From: Marinobacter sp. BGYM27
Lineage (GTDB): Bacteria > Pseudomonadota > Gammaproteobacteria > Pseudomonadales > Oleiphilaceae
Length of the DNA stretch: 64,000 nt
Reading direction: 5' to 3'
NCBI GenBank assembly: GCA_025153445.1
Contig: JANZNS010000004.1
Span: forward strand, 1 to 64,000
The translations under genes and the position numbers were made by a program. The notes below the pieces were generated by a model. The model was not told where the DNA came from. It did not search any database and saw only the letters and a list, made by a program, of their open reading frames with translations. Shown one piece after another: positions 18,585 to 26,951 of the stretch; the stretch's first letter is position 1; the number at the start of each line of letters is the position of its first letter.

Positions 18585-18920
18585 ATGCCAGAACCCCTTA
18601 CCCACCGCATGGCCAATGATCTGGCTGAACTGGAATGCCGTGAGATTGAACTGGCCGAAGGGGTGACCGGTTTTGTCATCCGGATCGACAACCAGTTCTA
18701 CGCCTACCGCAATCGGTGCCCGCATCTGGGCATCGAACTCAACTGGATGCCCAATCAGTTTCTGGATGCCGACAAGTGCTTCATTCAATGTTCGACCCAC
18801 GGCGCGCTGTTTACGCCAGATGACGGCCATTGCATTGCAGGCCCCTGCGCCGGCGACCAACTGACGCCCTGGCAGGTTCAGCAAGAAAACGACAGCCTGC
18901 TGATCACGGCTACAATCTAG
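18585..18920 (+). CDS. Rieske [2Fe-2S] domain protein
   Basis: A 111-residue stand-alone Rieske protein. The cluster ligands are present as CPHLG (Cys, His) and CSTHGALF (Cys, His), 20 residues apart. There is no oxygenase catalytic domain, so it probably serves as a small electron carrier or a subunit whose partner is elsewhere. The start is uncertain: I take ATG 18585, because alignment with stand-alone Rieske proteins should begin soon after; an ATG at 18525 would add 20 residues. Its 3' end overlaps the convergent sfsA gene by 11 nt. Confidence 0.82.
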   Translation: MPEPLTHRMANDLAELECREIELAEGVTGFVIRIDNQFYAYRNRCPHLGIELNWMPNQFLDADKCFIQCSTHGALFTPDDGHCIAGPCAGDQLTPWQVQQENDSLLITATI

Positions 18921-19626
18921 CGGTAACGGGTAACGCGTCCGTCAGCGTCAATCGTGTCGGCGACAATGCCGCCCGCCAGGCTAACACCTCCACGCCGTGC
19001 GCAATCGCTTGCCTCAGCAATGCACCATAGTCAGGATCGATATGATCTGCAGGCGCGACCCGGTCAATCCCCGTGTGGTTAACACAGAACACCAGTACGG
19101 CCCTGTCACCGGCATCAACTTGCGCCATGAGTTCTCGCAAATGCTTCTGCCCTCTCAGCGTGACGGCATCCGGAAAATAGCCTTGCCCGTCATCTCCTGC
19201 CAGGGTGACATTCTTGACCTCAACCCAGGCATCCGGTGCCGTATCGTGGCCTGACAAATGCAGATCGATCCGACTTTTCTCCGCACCGTACCTGACCTCG
19301 CTGCGTATGGTCGCATAGCCTTTCAGCGGCTCGATAACACCCTCTTCTATGGCCTGGCGCACTTGCCGGTTTGGCCTGGCAGTATTGATCATCGCCAATT
19401 CATCCGGGCCGGTTTCAACCAACTCCCAGGTGTACGCCAGCTTGCGTTTGGGATCACGGCTTTCACTGAGCCAGACCCGGCTACCTTCCCCCTTGCAGCC
19501 GGACATGGAGCCGGTGTTGGGGCAATGTGCCACAACAACCTTCCCATCCGGCAATTCAACGTCTGCCAGAAAGCGCTTATAGCGTTTTATCAGCCGGCCT
19601 TCGACCAGCGGCTCCTCAAACGTCAT
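18910..19626 (-). CDS. sfsA: DNA/RNA nuclease SfsA
   Basis: A 238-residue protein of the sugar fermentation stimulation family. The N-terminal OB-like fold ([25 protein letters not shown]) is followed by a PD-(D/E)XK nuclease-like domain with the acidic-lysine core RIDLHLSG and WVEVKN. I start it at ATG 19626, preceded by AGGTGGAG; an in-frame GTG 12 nt upstream lies inside that ribosome-binding site. In Pseudomonas-type genomes sfsA lies just upstream of dksA, as here, though divergently. Its cellular role remains poorly defined. Confidence 0.95.
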   Translation of the reverse strand: MTFEEPLVEGRLIKRYKRFLADVELPDGKVVVAHCPNTGSMSGCKGEGSRVWLSESRDPKRKLAYTWELVETGPDELAMINTARPNRQVRQAIEEGVIEPLKGYATIRSEVRYGAEKSRIDLHLSGHDTAPDAWVEVKNVTLAGDDGQGYFPDAVTLRGQKHLRELMAQVDAGDRAVLVFCVNHTGIDRVAPADHIDPDYGALLRQAIAHGVEVLAWRAALSPTRLTLTDALPVTARL

Positions 19627-20016
19627 AAAAAACTCCACCTGTTACCAGCGCCATCACCGAACCACATAACCGCGAACGGATCGCATTTCTATAGAAATCA
19701 TTAGCCTATAGTACCCTGAGCCGGAGCTTGCGACACGGTCGGCAATTCAATCCCGCGCGACCCGCCAAGACACTAGCGCGACCCAGACTAATCTGCTATT
19801 TTCCGCAGATTAATTTTGGCCCGCCGCTCCACGCCTTGAGTCTGTTGATGCCAATACTGTGCAAGGCAGATATAGTGTTAAACACCTGATACATTCGGGG
19901 CGAGCGACAGGAATTCGAAGCGAGCGTACTTCCTACGTTCGCCAGGCCCTACGGGCAGGACATTCGCACCACCGGTGACGAACATCTCCCGCAGTAAAGG
20001 AAAGAGGCTGGTTTAT
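19627..20016. other. sfsA/dksA divergent region and structured dksA leader
   Basis: These 390 bases separate two divergent genes. A perfect 8-bp hairpin, TAATCTGC (19789-19796) with GCAGATTA (19805-19812), is followed by ATTTT. Further on, GCGAGCGTA and TACGTTCGC (about 19919-19941) form a 9-bp stem with one G-T pair around CTTCC, within a GC-rich stretch that may be the dksA 5' leader. No open frame or known RNA family was recognised. Confidence 0.45.
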
Positions 20017-20457
20017 ATGCCGAAGACTAAAGAGAAAGCCCAAGACGGCTTTACAAACTTCACGCCTTACGAAATGAAGAAAGGCGAGGAGTACATGAGT
20101 GATGAGATGCACGATCACTTCCGCAGCCTTCTGCTCAAATGGAAGCAGGAACTGATGGAAGAAGTGGATCGCACCATGCATCACATGCAGGAAGACGCGG
20201 CGAACTATGCTGATCCGAGCGACCGTGCAACCCAGGAAGAAGAGTTCAGTCTGGAATTGCGCACCCGTGATCGTGAGCGCAAGCTGATCAAGAAAATTGA
20301 CCAGACCATGGATCGCATCGACAAAGATGACTATGGCTTCTGCGATCAGTGCGGCGTTGAGATCGGCACCCGCCGTCTTGAAGCCCGCCCGACAGCGACG
20401 CTTTGCATCGACTGCAAAACACTGGCCGAGATCCGCGAACGCCAGACCGGCATCTGA
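20017..20457 (+). CDS. dksA: RNA polymerase-binding transcription factor DksA
   Basis: Binds the RNA polymerase secondary channel and works with ppGpp to repress rRNA promoters and activate others. The 146-residue protein has the coiled-coil tip motif DPSDRATQEEEF, with both acidic tip residues, and a four-cysteine zinc finger (CDQC and CIDC). The start is ATG 20017 with AAAGAGG 9 nt upstream; the longer reading from 19975 is rejected. It has an N-terminal extension as in Pseudomonas DksA1. It sits 50 nt from gluQ. Confidence 0.97.
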   Translation: MPKTKEKAQDGFTNFTPYEMKKGEEYMSDEMHDHFRSLLLKWKQELMEEVDRTMHHMQEDAANYADPSDRATQEEEFSLELRTRDRERKLIKKIDQTMDRIDKDDYGFCDQCGVEIGTRRLEARPTATLCIDCKTLAEIRERQTGI

Positions 20458-20507
20458 TACCGGCAGACGGAACCGGGAAGGCGCTGCCTTTCCGGTCACC
20501 TCATCTC

Positions 20508-21428
20508 ATGCATTCAGACTACCGGGGCCGCTTTGCTCCGTCTCCCACAGGCCCGCTTCACTTTGGCTCACTGGTTACAGCCGTGGCCTCGTACCTGGAA
20601 GCTCGCACCCGCAACGGTGCCTGGCTGGTACGCATTGAAGACCTTGACCCTCTGCGCGAATCACAGGAAGCCACATCGGCTATCCTGCGTAGCCTGGAAG
20701 CCCACCACCTGAACTGGGACGAGACGGTCCGCTACCAGTCAGCGCGTCATGATGCCTACGCCGAGACTATCGACCGGCTAGTCGCCGCCCGCAACGCCTA
20801 CTCTTGCATCTGTTCCCGCAAGGAACTGAATGCCCATCAGGGCCGACATCCTCATCACTGCCGCGACCGAAGACCCAACAGCGCAGCTGACGACTTGCCC
20901 GCCGCCACCCGGTTTCGCCTCGACGATCAAACCATTGAATGGCACGACCGCCTGCTGGGACCGCAATCACAGACCCTGCGAGGCGAAATCGACGATCCCG
21001 TTATCCAGCGCAAGGAAGGATTTTACGCCTATCAGCTGGCGGTTGTTGTGGATGACATTGATCAGCAAATTACCGATATCGTCCGCGGCTCGGACCTGCT
21101 CGAAACGACCGCATCCCAGATCTGCCTGTACCGCGCTATCGCCGCCGTACCGCCGGATTATCTGCATATCCCGGTGATCCTTAATACCGATGGCCAGAAA
21201 CTAAGCAAACAGACCCACGCCGCTGCGCTCGATGACCGGAAGCCGGGACAGAACCTGTGGCAAGCGCTCTTCGCTCTGGGCCAGCAACCACCATCTGCGC
21301 TTTTTACAGCGCCACCAGCCGAGACACTGGCATGGGCAGAAACCCACTGGACACCTTCACAGCTCCCGCTCGCACCGGCACAACAACAGGATTCAACGCC
21401 TGACAGCCCGGGCAGTCCCGTGGTATAA
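20508..21428 (+). CDS. gluQ: Glutamyl-Q tRNA(Asp) synthetase
   Basis: Attaches glutamate to queuosine in the anticodon of tRNA-Asp. The 306-residue protein is a truncated GluRS-like catalytic domain with RFAPSPTGPLHFGSL (HIGH-like), a zinc site (CICS and HHC) and KLSKQ in place of KMSKS; the anticodon-binding domain is missing, as expected for the family. The start at ATG 20508 places RFAPSPTG at residue 8. The dksA-gluQ pairing is conserved in enteric and Pseudomonas genomes and often gives a joint transcript. Confidence 0.95.
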   Translation: MHSDYRGRFAPSPTGPLHFGSLVTAVASYLEARTRNGAWLVRIEDLDPLRESQEATSAILRSLEAHHLNWDETVRYQSARHDAYAETIDRLVAARNAYSCICSRKELNAHQGRHPHHCRDRRPNSAADDLPAATRFRLDDQTIEWHDRLLGPQSQTLRGEIDDPVIQRKEGFYAYQLAVVVDDIDQQITDIVRGSDLLETTASQICLYRAIAAVPPDYLHIPVILNTDGQKLSKQTHAAALDDRKPGQNLWQALFALGQQPPSALFTAPPAETLAWAETHWTPSQLPLAPAQQQDSTPDSPGSPVV

Positions 21429-21462
21429 ACGGCCATTCACGACAGCAGGGAACGATAGTCCG

Positions 21463-21639
21463 ATGTACATCTACCGCCTGGTTTTTCTGCTCGTTCTGGC
21501 CGTTTATATTTTCTCGCCCAACATTCTCGACTGGCTGATTCAGCCGGGAACAGCCTGGTACAGTCCTTTTGTTGCCTGGGCGTGTCTGATTGCGGTCGGC
21601 TTCTGGCTCGAATGGCGACGGGATCCAAATGAGTTTTAG
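21463..21639 (+). CDS. cbrX: Small membrane protein CbrX
   Basis: A 58-residue protein with two predicted membrane helices (about residues 4-26 and 33-51) and a charged tail (WRRDPNEF). It lies directly before the cbrA sensor gene and overlaps it by 11 nt. Pseudomonas has a small gene named cbrX of the same size in the same overlapping position, thought to couple translation of cbrA. I infer the same identity from size, topology and place; sequence conservation could not be checked. Confidence 0.8.
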   Translation: MYIYRLVFLLVLAVYIFSPNILDWLIQPGTAWYSPFVAWACLIAVGFWLEWRRDPNEF

Positions 21640-24586
21640 CCTTACGACGCTGATTCTGGTCAGCTTCGGGTATCTGTTGCTGCTGTTTGGTATCGCTCAC
21701 ATTACCGAGCGCGGCATCATCCCCAAGCGCTGGGTACGCCACCCTGTTGTTTATGTGCTGAGCCTCGGCGTCTACGCCGGCACCTGGGCCGTATACGGCG
21801 CGGTCGGTATGGCGGGCGAGTTCGGCTTCGGCTTTATTGCCTATTACATCGGCATCAGTGGCGCCTTCCTGCTCGCGCCGGTATTGCTTAATCCGGTTCT
21901 GCGCATCGGACGCGCCTACCAGTTGACGTCGCTGGCTGATCTTTTTGCTTTCCGCTACCGCAGTCAGTGGGCAGGCACTCTGGTTACCCTGCTATCAGCC
22001 GCTGCCATCCTCTCGCTGCTCAGCATGCAGATCAAAGCCGTTGCGGATTCTGCCGCCCTGCTCTCGCCCCATACCTCGCCTCGTATGGTCGGCATCCTCT
22101 TCAGCGTGGCCATGATCCTGTTTACCGTTTTGTTCGGCGCGCGGCACGAACAAGGCGGCGACAGCCATCAGGGGCTGGTGATCGCCATTGCTTTCGATTC
22201 GCTCGTCAAGCTGTCGGCGTTGTTGCTACTGGGCGCGGTGCTGCTGTATTCGGTTTTCGGTGGACTCTCCGGACTGGATCAGTGGCTTGCATCCACCTCC
22301 TATTCACCCAGCCCGTTTTCCCAACAGCTGAACGACGGCGGTTGGCGTGCCCTTATGCTGATGTCGTTTTCAGCCGTGCTGGTTTTACCCCACATGTACC
22401 ACATGGTTTTCAGCGAAAACCCGAGCCCCAAGGCGCTCGCCAAAGCAAGCTGGGGTTTGCCGCTCTACCTGTTTCTGCTGAGCCTGCCTGTGCCGATCAT
22501 CCTGTGGGGCGGCATTGCACTGGAAGCACCCACAACCGCAAGTTTCTATGCCCTCGGCACTACGTTCTCCCTTAACAGCCCGGCACTGACTCTGGTCATG
22601 TACATCGCAGGCCTGTCCGCCGCCAGCGGCCTGATGATTGTCAGCACCCTGGCGCTTGCGGGCATGGTGCTGAACCATGTGGTGCTGCCGTTGCGCCCCC
22701 CGAGAGAGCAGTCCAACATCTATAGCTGGCTACGCTGGGTCAAACGGCTGCTGGTCGCCATCATCATTTTTGCGTCACTGCTGTTTTATGACTGGGTGGG
22801 ATCACGCCTGGACTTCTCCACGTTGGGTATTCTCGCACTGTCAGGCGCACTCCAACTCCTGCCCGGCGCACTCGCCGTTATTTACTGGCCGGAAGGCAAT
22901 CGGAAAGGCCTGATCGCAGGGTTGTTGGCAGGCGCCGGCGTCTGGATTCTCGGGCTGGTTCTGCCTTTTTCATATGCCCCCGACCTGTTGCACCGACTGG
23001 GATTGCCGGTCGTCGATCCAAGCAACTCGCACATCTACGTGTTTGCGAGCCTTACGCTCAATGTCGTGGTGTTTGCGCTGGTGTCGCTCCTGTCGCGCAC
23101 ATCAAATGAAGAAAGCAGTGCGGCGCAGGCCTGTTCGCTCGGCGCGCTGTCCAGGCCGCGCAGGCGCGAACTGCTATCCGGGTCATCAGAGGAGTTCAAG
23201 CAACAGCTCGCCAAACCGCTGGGCATTGCCGTGGCTCAGCGGGAAATTGACCGTGCCCTGACCCAGCTTCGGTTACCGCCCGTCGAATACCGCCCCTACC
23301 AGTTGCGGCGGCTACGGGACCAAATCGAAGTCAACCTGTCAGGCCTGATGGGGCCTTCTGTAGCCCAGGACATCGTCAAACATCACCTGGGATTCAAACC
23401 CCAGGCCGGACGAGGCTCTGGCCAGGATATCCATTACATCGAAAAGGCGCTGGGAGATTACCAGAGCCAGCTGACAGGTCTTGCCGGTGAGCTGGACAAT
23501 CTGCGTCGGCACTATCGTCAGACCTTGCAAAACCTGCCTATCGCAGCCTGCTCCGTCGGCGACGATGGCGAAATACTGATGTGGAACCACGCAATGGAAA
23601 GGATCACCGGCATCGCTGCCGATGATGTTGTGGGGGCACGCCTGAATGCGCTTCCCGATCAGTGGAACGAGATGCTGGACGACTTCGTCAGCGGCGAAGA
23701 GCTTCACCGGCACAAGCACCGGCTGGACATGAAAGGCCGGCCGCGCTGGTTCAACCTGCACAAGTCCACCCTCAGTGGCCCGGATCATCCGGAAGGCGGC
23801 AACGTCGTGCTGGTGGAGGACCAAACCGAAACCCGGCTACTCGAAGATGAGCTGATGCACAGTGAGCGGCTGGCATCTGTTGGCCGCCTTGCCGCCGGCG
23901 TAGCCCATGAAGTCGGCAATCCGGTCACCGGCATTTCGTCACTGGCACAGAATCTCAAGCTTGAAACCGATAATCCGGACATCCTCCAGACAGCGGATCA
24001 GATTCAGCAACAGACCCGGCGAATTTCCCGTATCCTCCAGTCACTGATGAATTTCGCGCGCTCCGGCAATCATGCCCAGGCCAACCGATACGAGCCGGCG
24101 GTGATCAGGCGCTGCGTGGATGAATCCATTAACCTGGTATCACTCAGCGGGAAGGGGCGCAGCCTCAATTATCAGAACGACTGCCCGGAGGACTTGATGG
24201 TGCTGGGCGACGAGCAGCGCCTGGTTCAGGTTTTTGTTAACCTGCTTGCGAATTCACGCGACGCATCACCGGAAGGCAGTACCATCCGCGTGAGTGGAAA
24301 GCGGGAAGCTTACTCCGCTATCATCGAAGTGATCGATGAAGGTGATGGCATACCCGCAGACCAACTCGACCATATTTTTGAGCCCTTCTATACGACCAAA
24401 GGACCTAACCAGGGCACCGGCCTTGGGCTGGCTCTGGTGTACAGTATCGTGGAAGAGCACTACGGCAACATTCAGGTGGAAAGCCCGGTTTCCGACGCCG
24501 GACAAGGCGGCACGTGCATCCGCCTGAAGCTACCTGCCTATGAAATTGAAGACGACGCCCAAGAGCGTTCCGGAATCGTCGACTGA
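21629..24586 (+). CDS. cbrA: Sensor histidine kinase CbrA with SLC5-like transporter domain
   Basis: A 985-residue inner-membrane sensor. The first about 500 residues form 12-13 hydrophobic helices like a sodium/solute symporter (SLC5), followed by a linking region (STAC-like, about 520-610), a PAS domain (about 635-745), HisKA with the phospho-acceptor in VAHEVGNP, and a HATPase domain with DEGDGIP and GTGLGLA. I use ATG 21629, which overlaps cbrX; an in-frame ATG at 21590 lies deep inside cbrX. In Pseudomonas, CbrA transports and senses histidine and drives CbrB in response to carbon/nitrogen balance. Confidence 0.95.
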   Translation: MSFSLTTLILVSFGYLLLLFGIAHITERGIIPKRWVRHPVVYVLSLGVYAGTWAVYGAVGMAGEFGFGFIAYYIGISGAFLLAPVLLNPVLRIGRAYQLTSLADLFAFRYRSQWAGTLVTLLSAAAILSLLSMQIKAVADSAALLSPHTSPRMVGILFSVAMILFTVLFGARHEQGGDSHQGLVIAIAFDSLVKLSALLLLGAVLLYSVFGGLSGLDQWLASTSYSPSPFSQQLNDGGWRALMLMSFSAVLVLPHMYHMVFSENPSPKALAKASWGLPLYLFLLSLPVPIILWGGIALEAPTTASFYALGTTFSLNSPALTLVMYIAGLSAASGLMIVSTLALAGMVLNHVVLPLRPPREQSNIYSWLRWVKRLLVAIIIFASLLFYDWVGSRLDFSTLGILALSGALQLLPGALAVIYWPEGNRKGLIAGLLAGAGVWILGLVLPFSYAPDLLHRLGLPVVDPSNSHIYVFASLTLNVVVFALVSLLSRTSNEESSAAQACSLGALSRPRRRELLSGSSEEFKQQLAKPLGIAVAQREIDRALTQLRLPPVEYRPYQLRRLRDQIEVNLSGLMGPSVAQDIVKHHLGFKPQAGRGSGQDIHYIEKALGDYQSQLTGLAGELDNLRRHYRQTLQNLPIAACSVGDDGEILMWNHAMERITGIAADDVVGARLNALPDQWNEMLDDFVSGEELHRHKHRLDMKGRPRWFNLHKSTLSGPDHPEGGNVVLVEDQTETRLLEDELMHSERLASVGRLAAGVAHEVGNPVTGISSLAQNLKLETDNPDILQTADQIQQQTRRISRILQSLMNFARSGNHAQANRYEPAVIRRCVDESINLVSLSGKGRSLNYQNDCPEDLMVLGDEQRLVQVFVNLLANSRDASPEGSTIRVSGKREAYSAIIEVIDEGDGIPADQLDHIFEPFYTTKGPNQGTGLGLALVYSIVEEHYGNIQVESPVSDAGQGGTCIRLKLPAYEIEDDAQERSGIVD

Positions 24587-24606
24587 AAGAGGCATTAAAC
24601 CGAAGC

Positions 24607-26010
24607 ATGCGCCGTATCCTGATCGTAGAAGATGAAGAAATTATCCGCTCCGCGCTACGCAAGCTGCTGATGCACGCGGACTATGATGTGTCAGATGCAG
24701 GCTCGGTTGACGAAGCCCGCACCCGATTCAATCTCGACAATTTCGACCTGATCATTTCAGACCTTCGTCTTCCGGGCGCTGCCGGCACCGAATTGATCCG
24801 GCTGGCTCCCAACACGCCAGTCCTCATCATGACCAGTTACGCCAGCCTTCGATCGGCCGTCGACTCAATGAAACTGGGCGCCGTCGAATACATTGCCAAG
24901 CCGTTCGATCACGATGAAATGCTCGCCTCCGTAGAAGAGATCATCCGACGTAGTGACGGCACAACATCCGATGAAACCGCCTCCGGCCTGCCCGGCGAAG
25001 ACATCGACCAGCATGACGCCGATCCTTCCCGCATCATGTTCGGCGAGTGCAGCGCCATGCAGCGCGTCTTCACCTTGATCCGAAAAGTCGCCCCGACTGA
25101 TACAACCGTACTGATTCAGGGCGAGTCAGGCACGGGCAAGGAGCTGGCAGCCCGGGCACTGCACCAACTGAGCCCGCGAGCTCGACAGCCATTGATCTGC
25201 GTTAACTGTGCAGCCATCCCGGAAAGTCTGATTGAATCGGAACTGTTTGGTCATGAAAAAGGCGCCTTCACCGGCGCAGTATCTGCCCGCACAGGGCTGA
25301 TTGAAGCCGCGGACGGTGGCAGCCTGTTTCTTGATGAAATAGGCGAACTGCCAGCCGAGGCTCAGGCCCGTTTACTGCGGGTATTACAGGAAGGCGAAAT
25401 TCGCAAAGTCGGCTCAACCCAGAGCCGCCAGGTCAACGTGCGGATGATCGCGGCCACTCACCGCAACCTCAAAGCAATGACGCGCACGGGCGAATTCCGG
25501 GAAGACCTTTATTACCGCCTCAACGTCATGCAGGTGCGCATTCCTCCGCTGCGCGAGCGGGATGCCGATATCCTCGGGCTGGCCAGACGCTTCCTGCAGC
25601 GGCAAGCCAAACGTATGGAAAAACCCGGCCTCAGCCTGGCGCCAGACGCTATGCGCCTGATCGAGCGGCATCGCTGGCCTGGCAACGTGCGGGAGCTTGA
25701 GAACGCCATCGAACGGGCCGTCATCCTCTGCGACGACGACCTGATCACTGCATCCTTGCTGGATCTGGACTCGGAAAGCGACGATTACCCTATCCCGGAA
25801 ACACTGCTTGAAGAGGACAACCCGTCCCCGAGTCAGGATCCTCAGGCCACGAACGACCTCTCACTGGAAGATTACTTCCAGCACTTCGTTCTCGAAAACC
25901 AGGACAAGATGAGCGAGACCGAGCTGGCCCAGAAGCTGGGCATTAGCCGCAAGTCGCTGTGGGAGCGCCGGCAACGTCTTGGCATTCCGCGCAAAAAAGC
26001 AGGCACCTGA
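24607..26010 (+). CDS. cbrB: Sigma54-dependent response regulator CbrB
   Basis: NtrC-family activator of 467 residues. The receiver domain (1-120) has the phospho-acceptor aspartate in IISDLRLPG and the conserved lysine in AKPFDHDE. The AAA+ domain (about 140-380) has Walker A GESGTGKE and the sigma54-contacting loop GAFTGA. A Fis-type helix-turn-helix is at the C-terminus (AQKLGISRKSLWERRQRL). It is 20 nt downstream of cbrA. Its expected main target, a sigma54 promoter for a CrcZ-like RNA, lies about 300 nt downstream. Confidence 0.96.
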   Translation: MRRILIVEDEEIIRSALRKLLMHADYDVSDAGSVDEARTRFNLDNFDLIISDLRLPGAAGTELIRLAPNTPVLIMTSYASLRSAVDSMKLGAVEYIAKPFDHDEMLASVEEIIRRSDGTTSDETASGLPGEDIDQHDADPSRIMFGECSAMQRVFTLIRKVAPTDTTVLIQGESGTGKELAARALHQLSPRARQPLICVNCAAIPESLIESELFGHEKGAFTGAVSARTGLIEAADGGSLFLDEIGELPAEAQARLLRVLQEGEIRKVGSTQSRQVNVRMIAATHRNLKAMTRTGEFREDLYYRLNVMQVRIPPLRERDADILGLARRFLQRQAKRMEKPGLSLAPDAMRLIERHRWPGNVRELENAIERAVILCDDDLITASLLDLDSESDDYPIPETLLEEDNPSPSQDPQATNDLSLEDYFQHFVLENQDKMSETELAQKLGISRKSLWERRQRLGIPRKKAGT

Positions 26011-26017
26011 TAACCGC

Positions 26018-26036
26018 GGCCGGCGCAATGCCGGCC
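26018..26036 (+). terminator. Hairpin after cbrB
   Basis: GGCCGGC (26018-26024) pairs perfectly with GCCGGCC (26030-26036) around GCAAT, 7 nt after the cbrB stop. No U tract follows, so strength is uncertain, but the position fits the 3' end of the cbrAB transcript. Confidence 0.5.
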
Positions 26037-26174
26037 TCCGCCGCCCCCCATTCCGAACAACACCGCAGTACCGCTTCTCTCGCCCGCCATCAACGTGTGC
26101 AATTGTCGGTCCGAATATCGCAGCCCCCTCAGCTATTCGAATCCTGGCCATAAACAAATGAATCAACTTTCAAC

Positions 26175-26233
26175 TGTTACCGCACGTTACCTCAGGGAAC
26201 AGCCTTGGTCTGAAAAGTGAGATCCAAGTAACA
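26175..26233. promoter_or_regulatory. Candidate CbrB upstream activating elements
   Basis: TGTTAC (26175-26180) is followed after 15 nt by GGAACA (26196-26201), one mismatch from GTAACA, and an exact GTAACA lies at 26228-26233. A further GTTACC is at 26185-26190. As I recall, CbrB sites in Pseudomonas are inverted TGTTAC/GTAACA half-sites. These lie about 100-160 nt before the predicted start of the small RNA, the usual distance for a sigma54 enhancer. Confidence 0.55.
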
Positions 26234-26307
26234 CTTTCGTATAAAAACAGTCTCTCGGTAAACCCGTATATTTCGTAAATCACTGTTAATAAAGAACTAA
26301 TAAAAAC

Positions 26308-26323
26308 TGGCACACGCAATGCA
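26308..26323 (+). promoter_or_regulatory. Sigma54 promoter of the CrcZ-like RNA
   Basis: TGGCAC-ACGCA-ATGCA carries the invariant GG (26309-26310) and GC (26321-26322) separated by exactly 10 nt, matching the -24/-12 consensus TGGCAC-N5-TTGCA with one change in the -12 box. Transcription should begin about 11-14 nt after the GC, near 26333-26336. It lies downstream of a sigma54 activator gene, with candidate activator half-sites further up. Confidence 0.8.
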
Positions 26324-26332
26324 ATCTTATTG

Positions 26333-26716
26333 GGGTGAACAACAACAAGAATTGAATGACGCAGCGTCAAAAACAAAAACAAAAAGCTGCAATGCGCTCA
26401 GCAACAAAAACAAGAATTGAGCGCGAGCGAACTGAGTGTTTTGGGTGCTGGGCTTTTTAGTGGTACCTGACTGTTGCGAGTTGCACATGTAGATAAGAAT
26501 CGTCTTCCAGACGCCGCTATATTTGCTCCAATCTCGTGAAAAGTCATTGTCACTCTATGTGGTCAAAGCGTTCCGCTCGCATCATTCGCTCTCAACCTGG
26601 AGCCATGCTCTAAAAATTTGAGAGCTTACGTCCCCACTTTCGGGATGTGCCACAACAACAAAAATGCAGATCGTCTACTCTTCTCGGCGGGTTCGTGATT
26701 CACGATCCCGCCTTTT
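26333..26716 (+). ncRNA. crcZ: CrcZ-like small RNA (Hfq/Crc decoy)
   Basis: No credible gene occupies this 940-nt gap between cbrB and pcnB; instead a sigma54 promoter feeds a stretch of about 384 nt ending in a strong terminator. It holds four A-rich CA-motif clusters of the AANAANAA type at 26338-26351, 26369-26386, 26403-26416 and 26654-26664, two of them followed by the same AGAATTGA. In Pseudomonas, CrcZ (about 400 nt, same locus, same sigma54/CbrB control) uses such motifs to sequester Hfq with Crc and relieve catabolite repression. The 5' end is predicted, not measured. Confidence 0.82.
26686..26716 (+). terminator. Intrinsic terminator of the CrcZ-like RNA
   Basis: GGCGGG (26686-26691) pairs with CCCGCC (26707-26712) and an inner TCGT/ACGA stem closes a small loop; TTTT follows at 26713-26716. 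This is a classical Rho-independent terminator and defines the 3' end of the RNA, well before pcnB. Confidence 0.88.
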
Positions 26717-26951
26717 GATTTTCTGGGCCAGACGTTTTCTGTCAGGCGAAGAACAGGCCTTCATCGGATAGAACTTCACCCCTGTTCATTTTCCACCTGC
26801 CCTTGGCACAGGCATCGCCCGCGCGGTTTGAGTTCTGCGGTTCGCCTTCCCCGCCACAAAACGTTAAACTCCCGTCCTGACTGTGAGCAAAGACGGCTCA
26901 ATGCCGCACAGACTCACTGGCCACCCGACGCATTCATCAGAACTGGTCTAG

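Noticed and set aside
26170-26382. Short minus-strand open frame over the small RNA promoter
   Set aside because: Covers the sigma54 site and activator elements, no ribosome-binding site, AT-driven amino-acid content; the regulatory reading explains the sequence better.
26338-26664. Repeat array or CRISPR-like structure in the A-rich clusters
   Set aside because: Spacing is irregular and the shared units are short A-rich motifs, better explained as Hfq/Crc binding sites.
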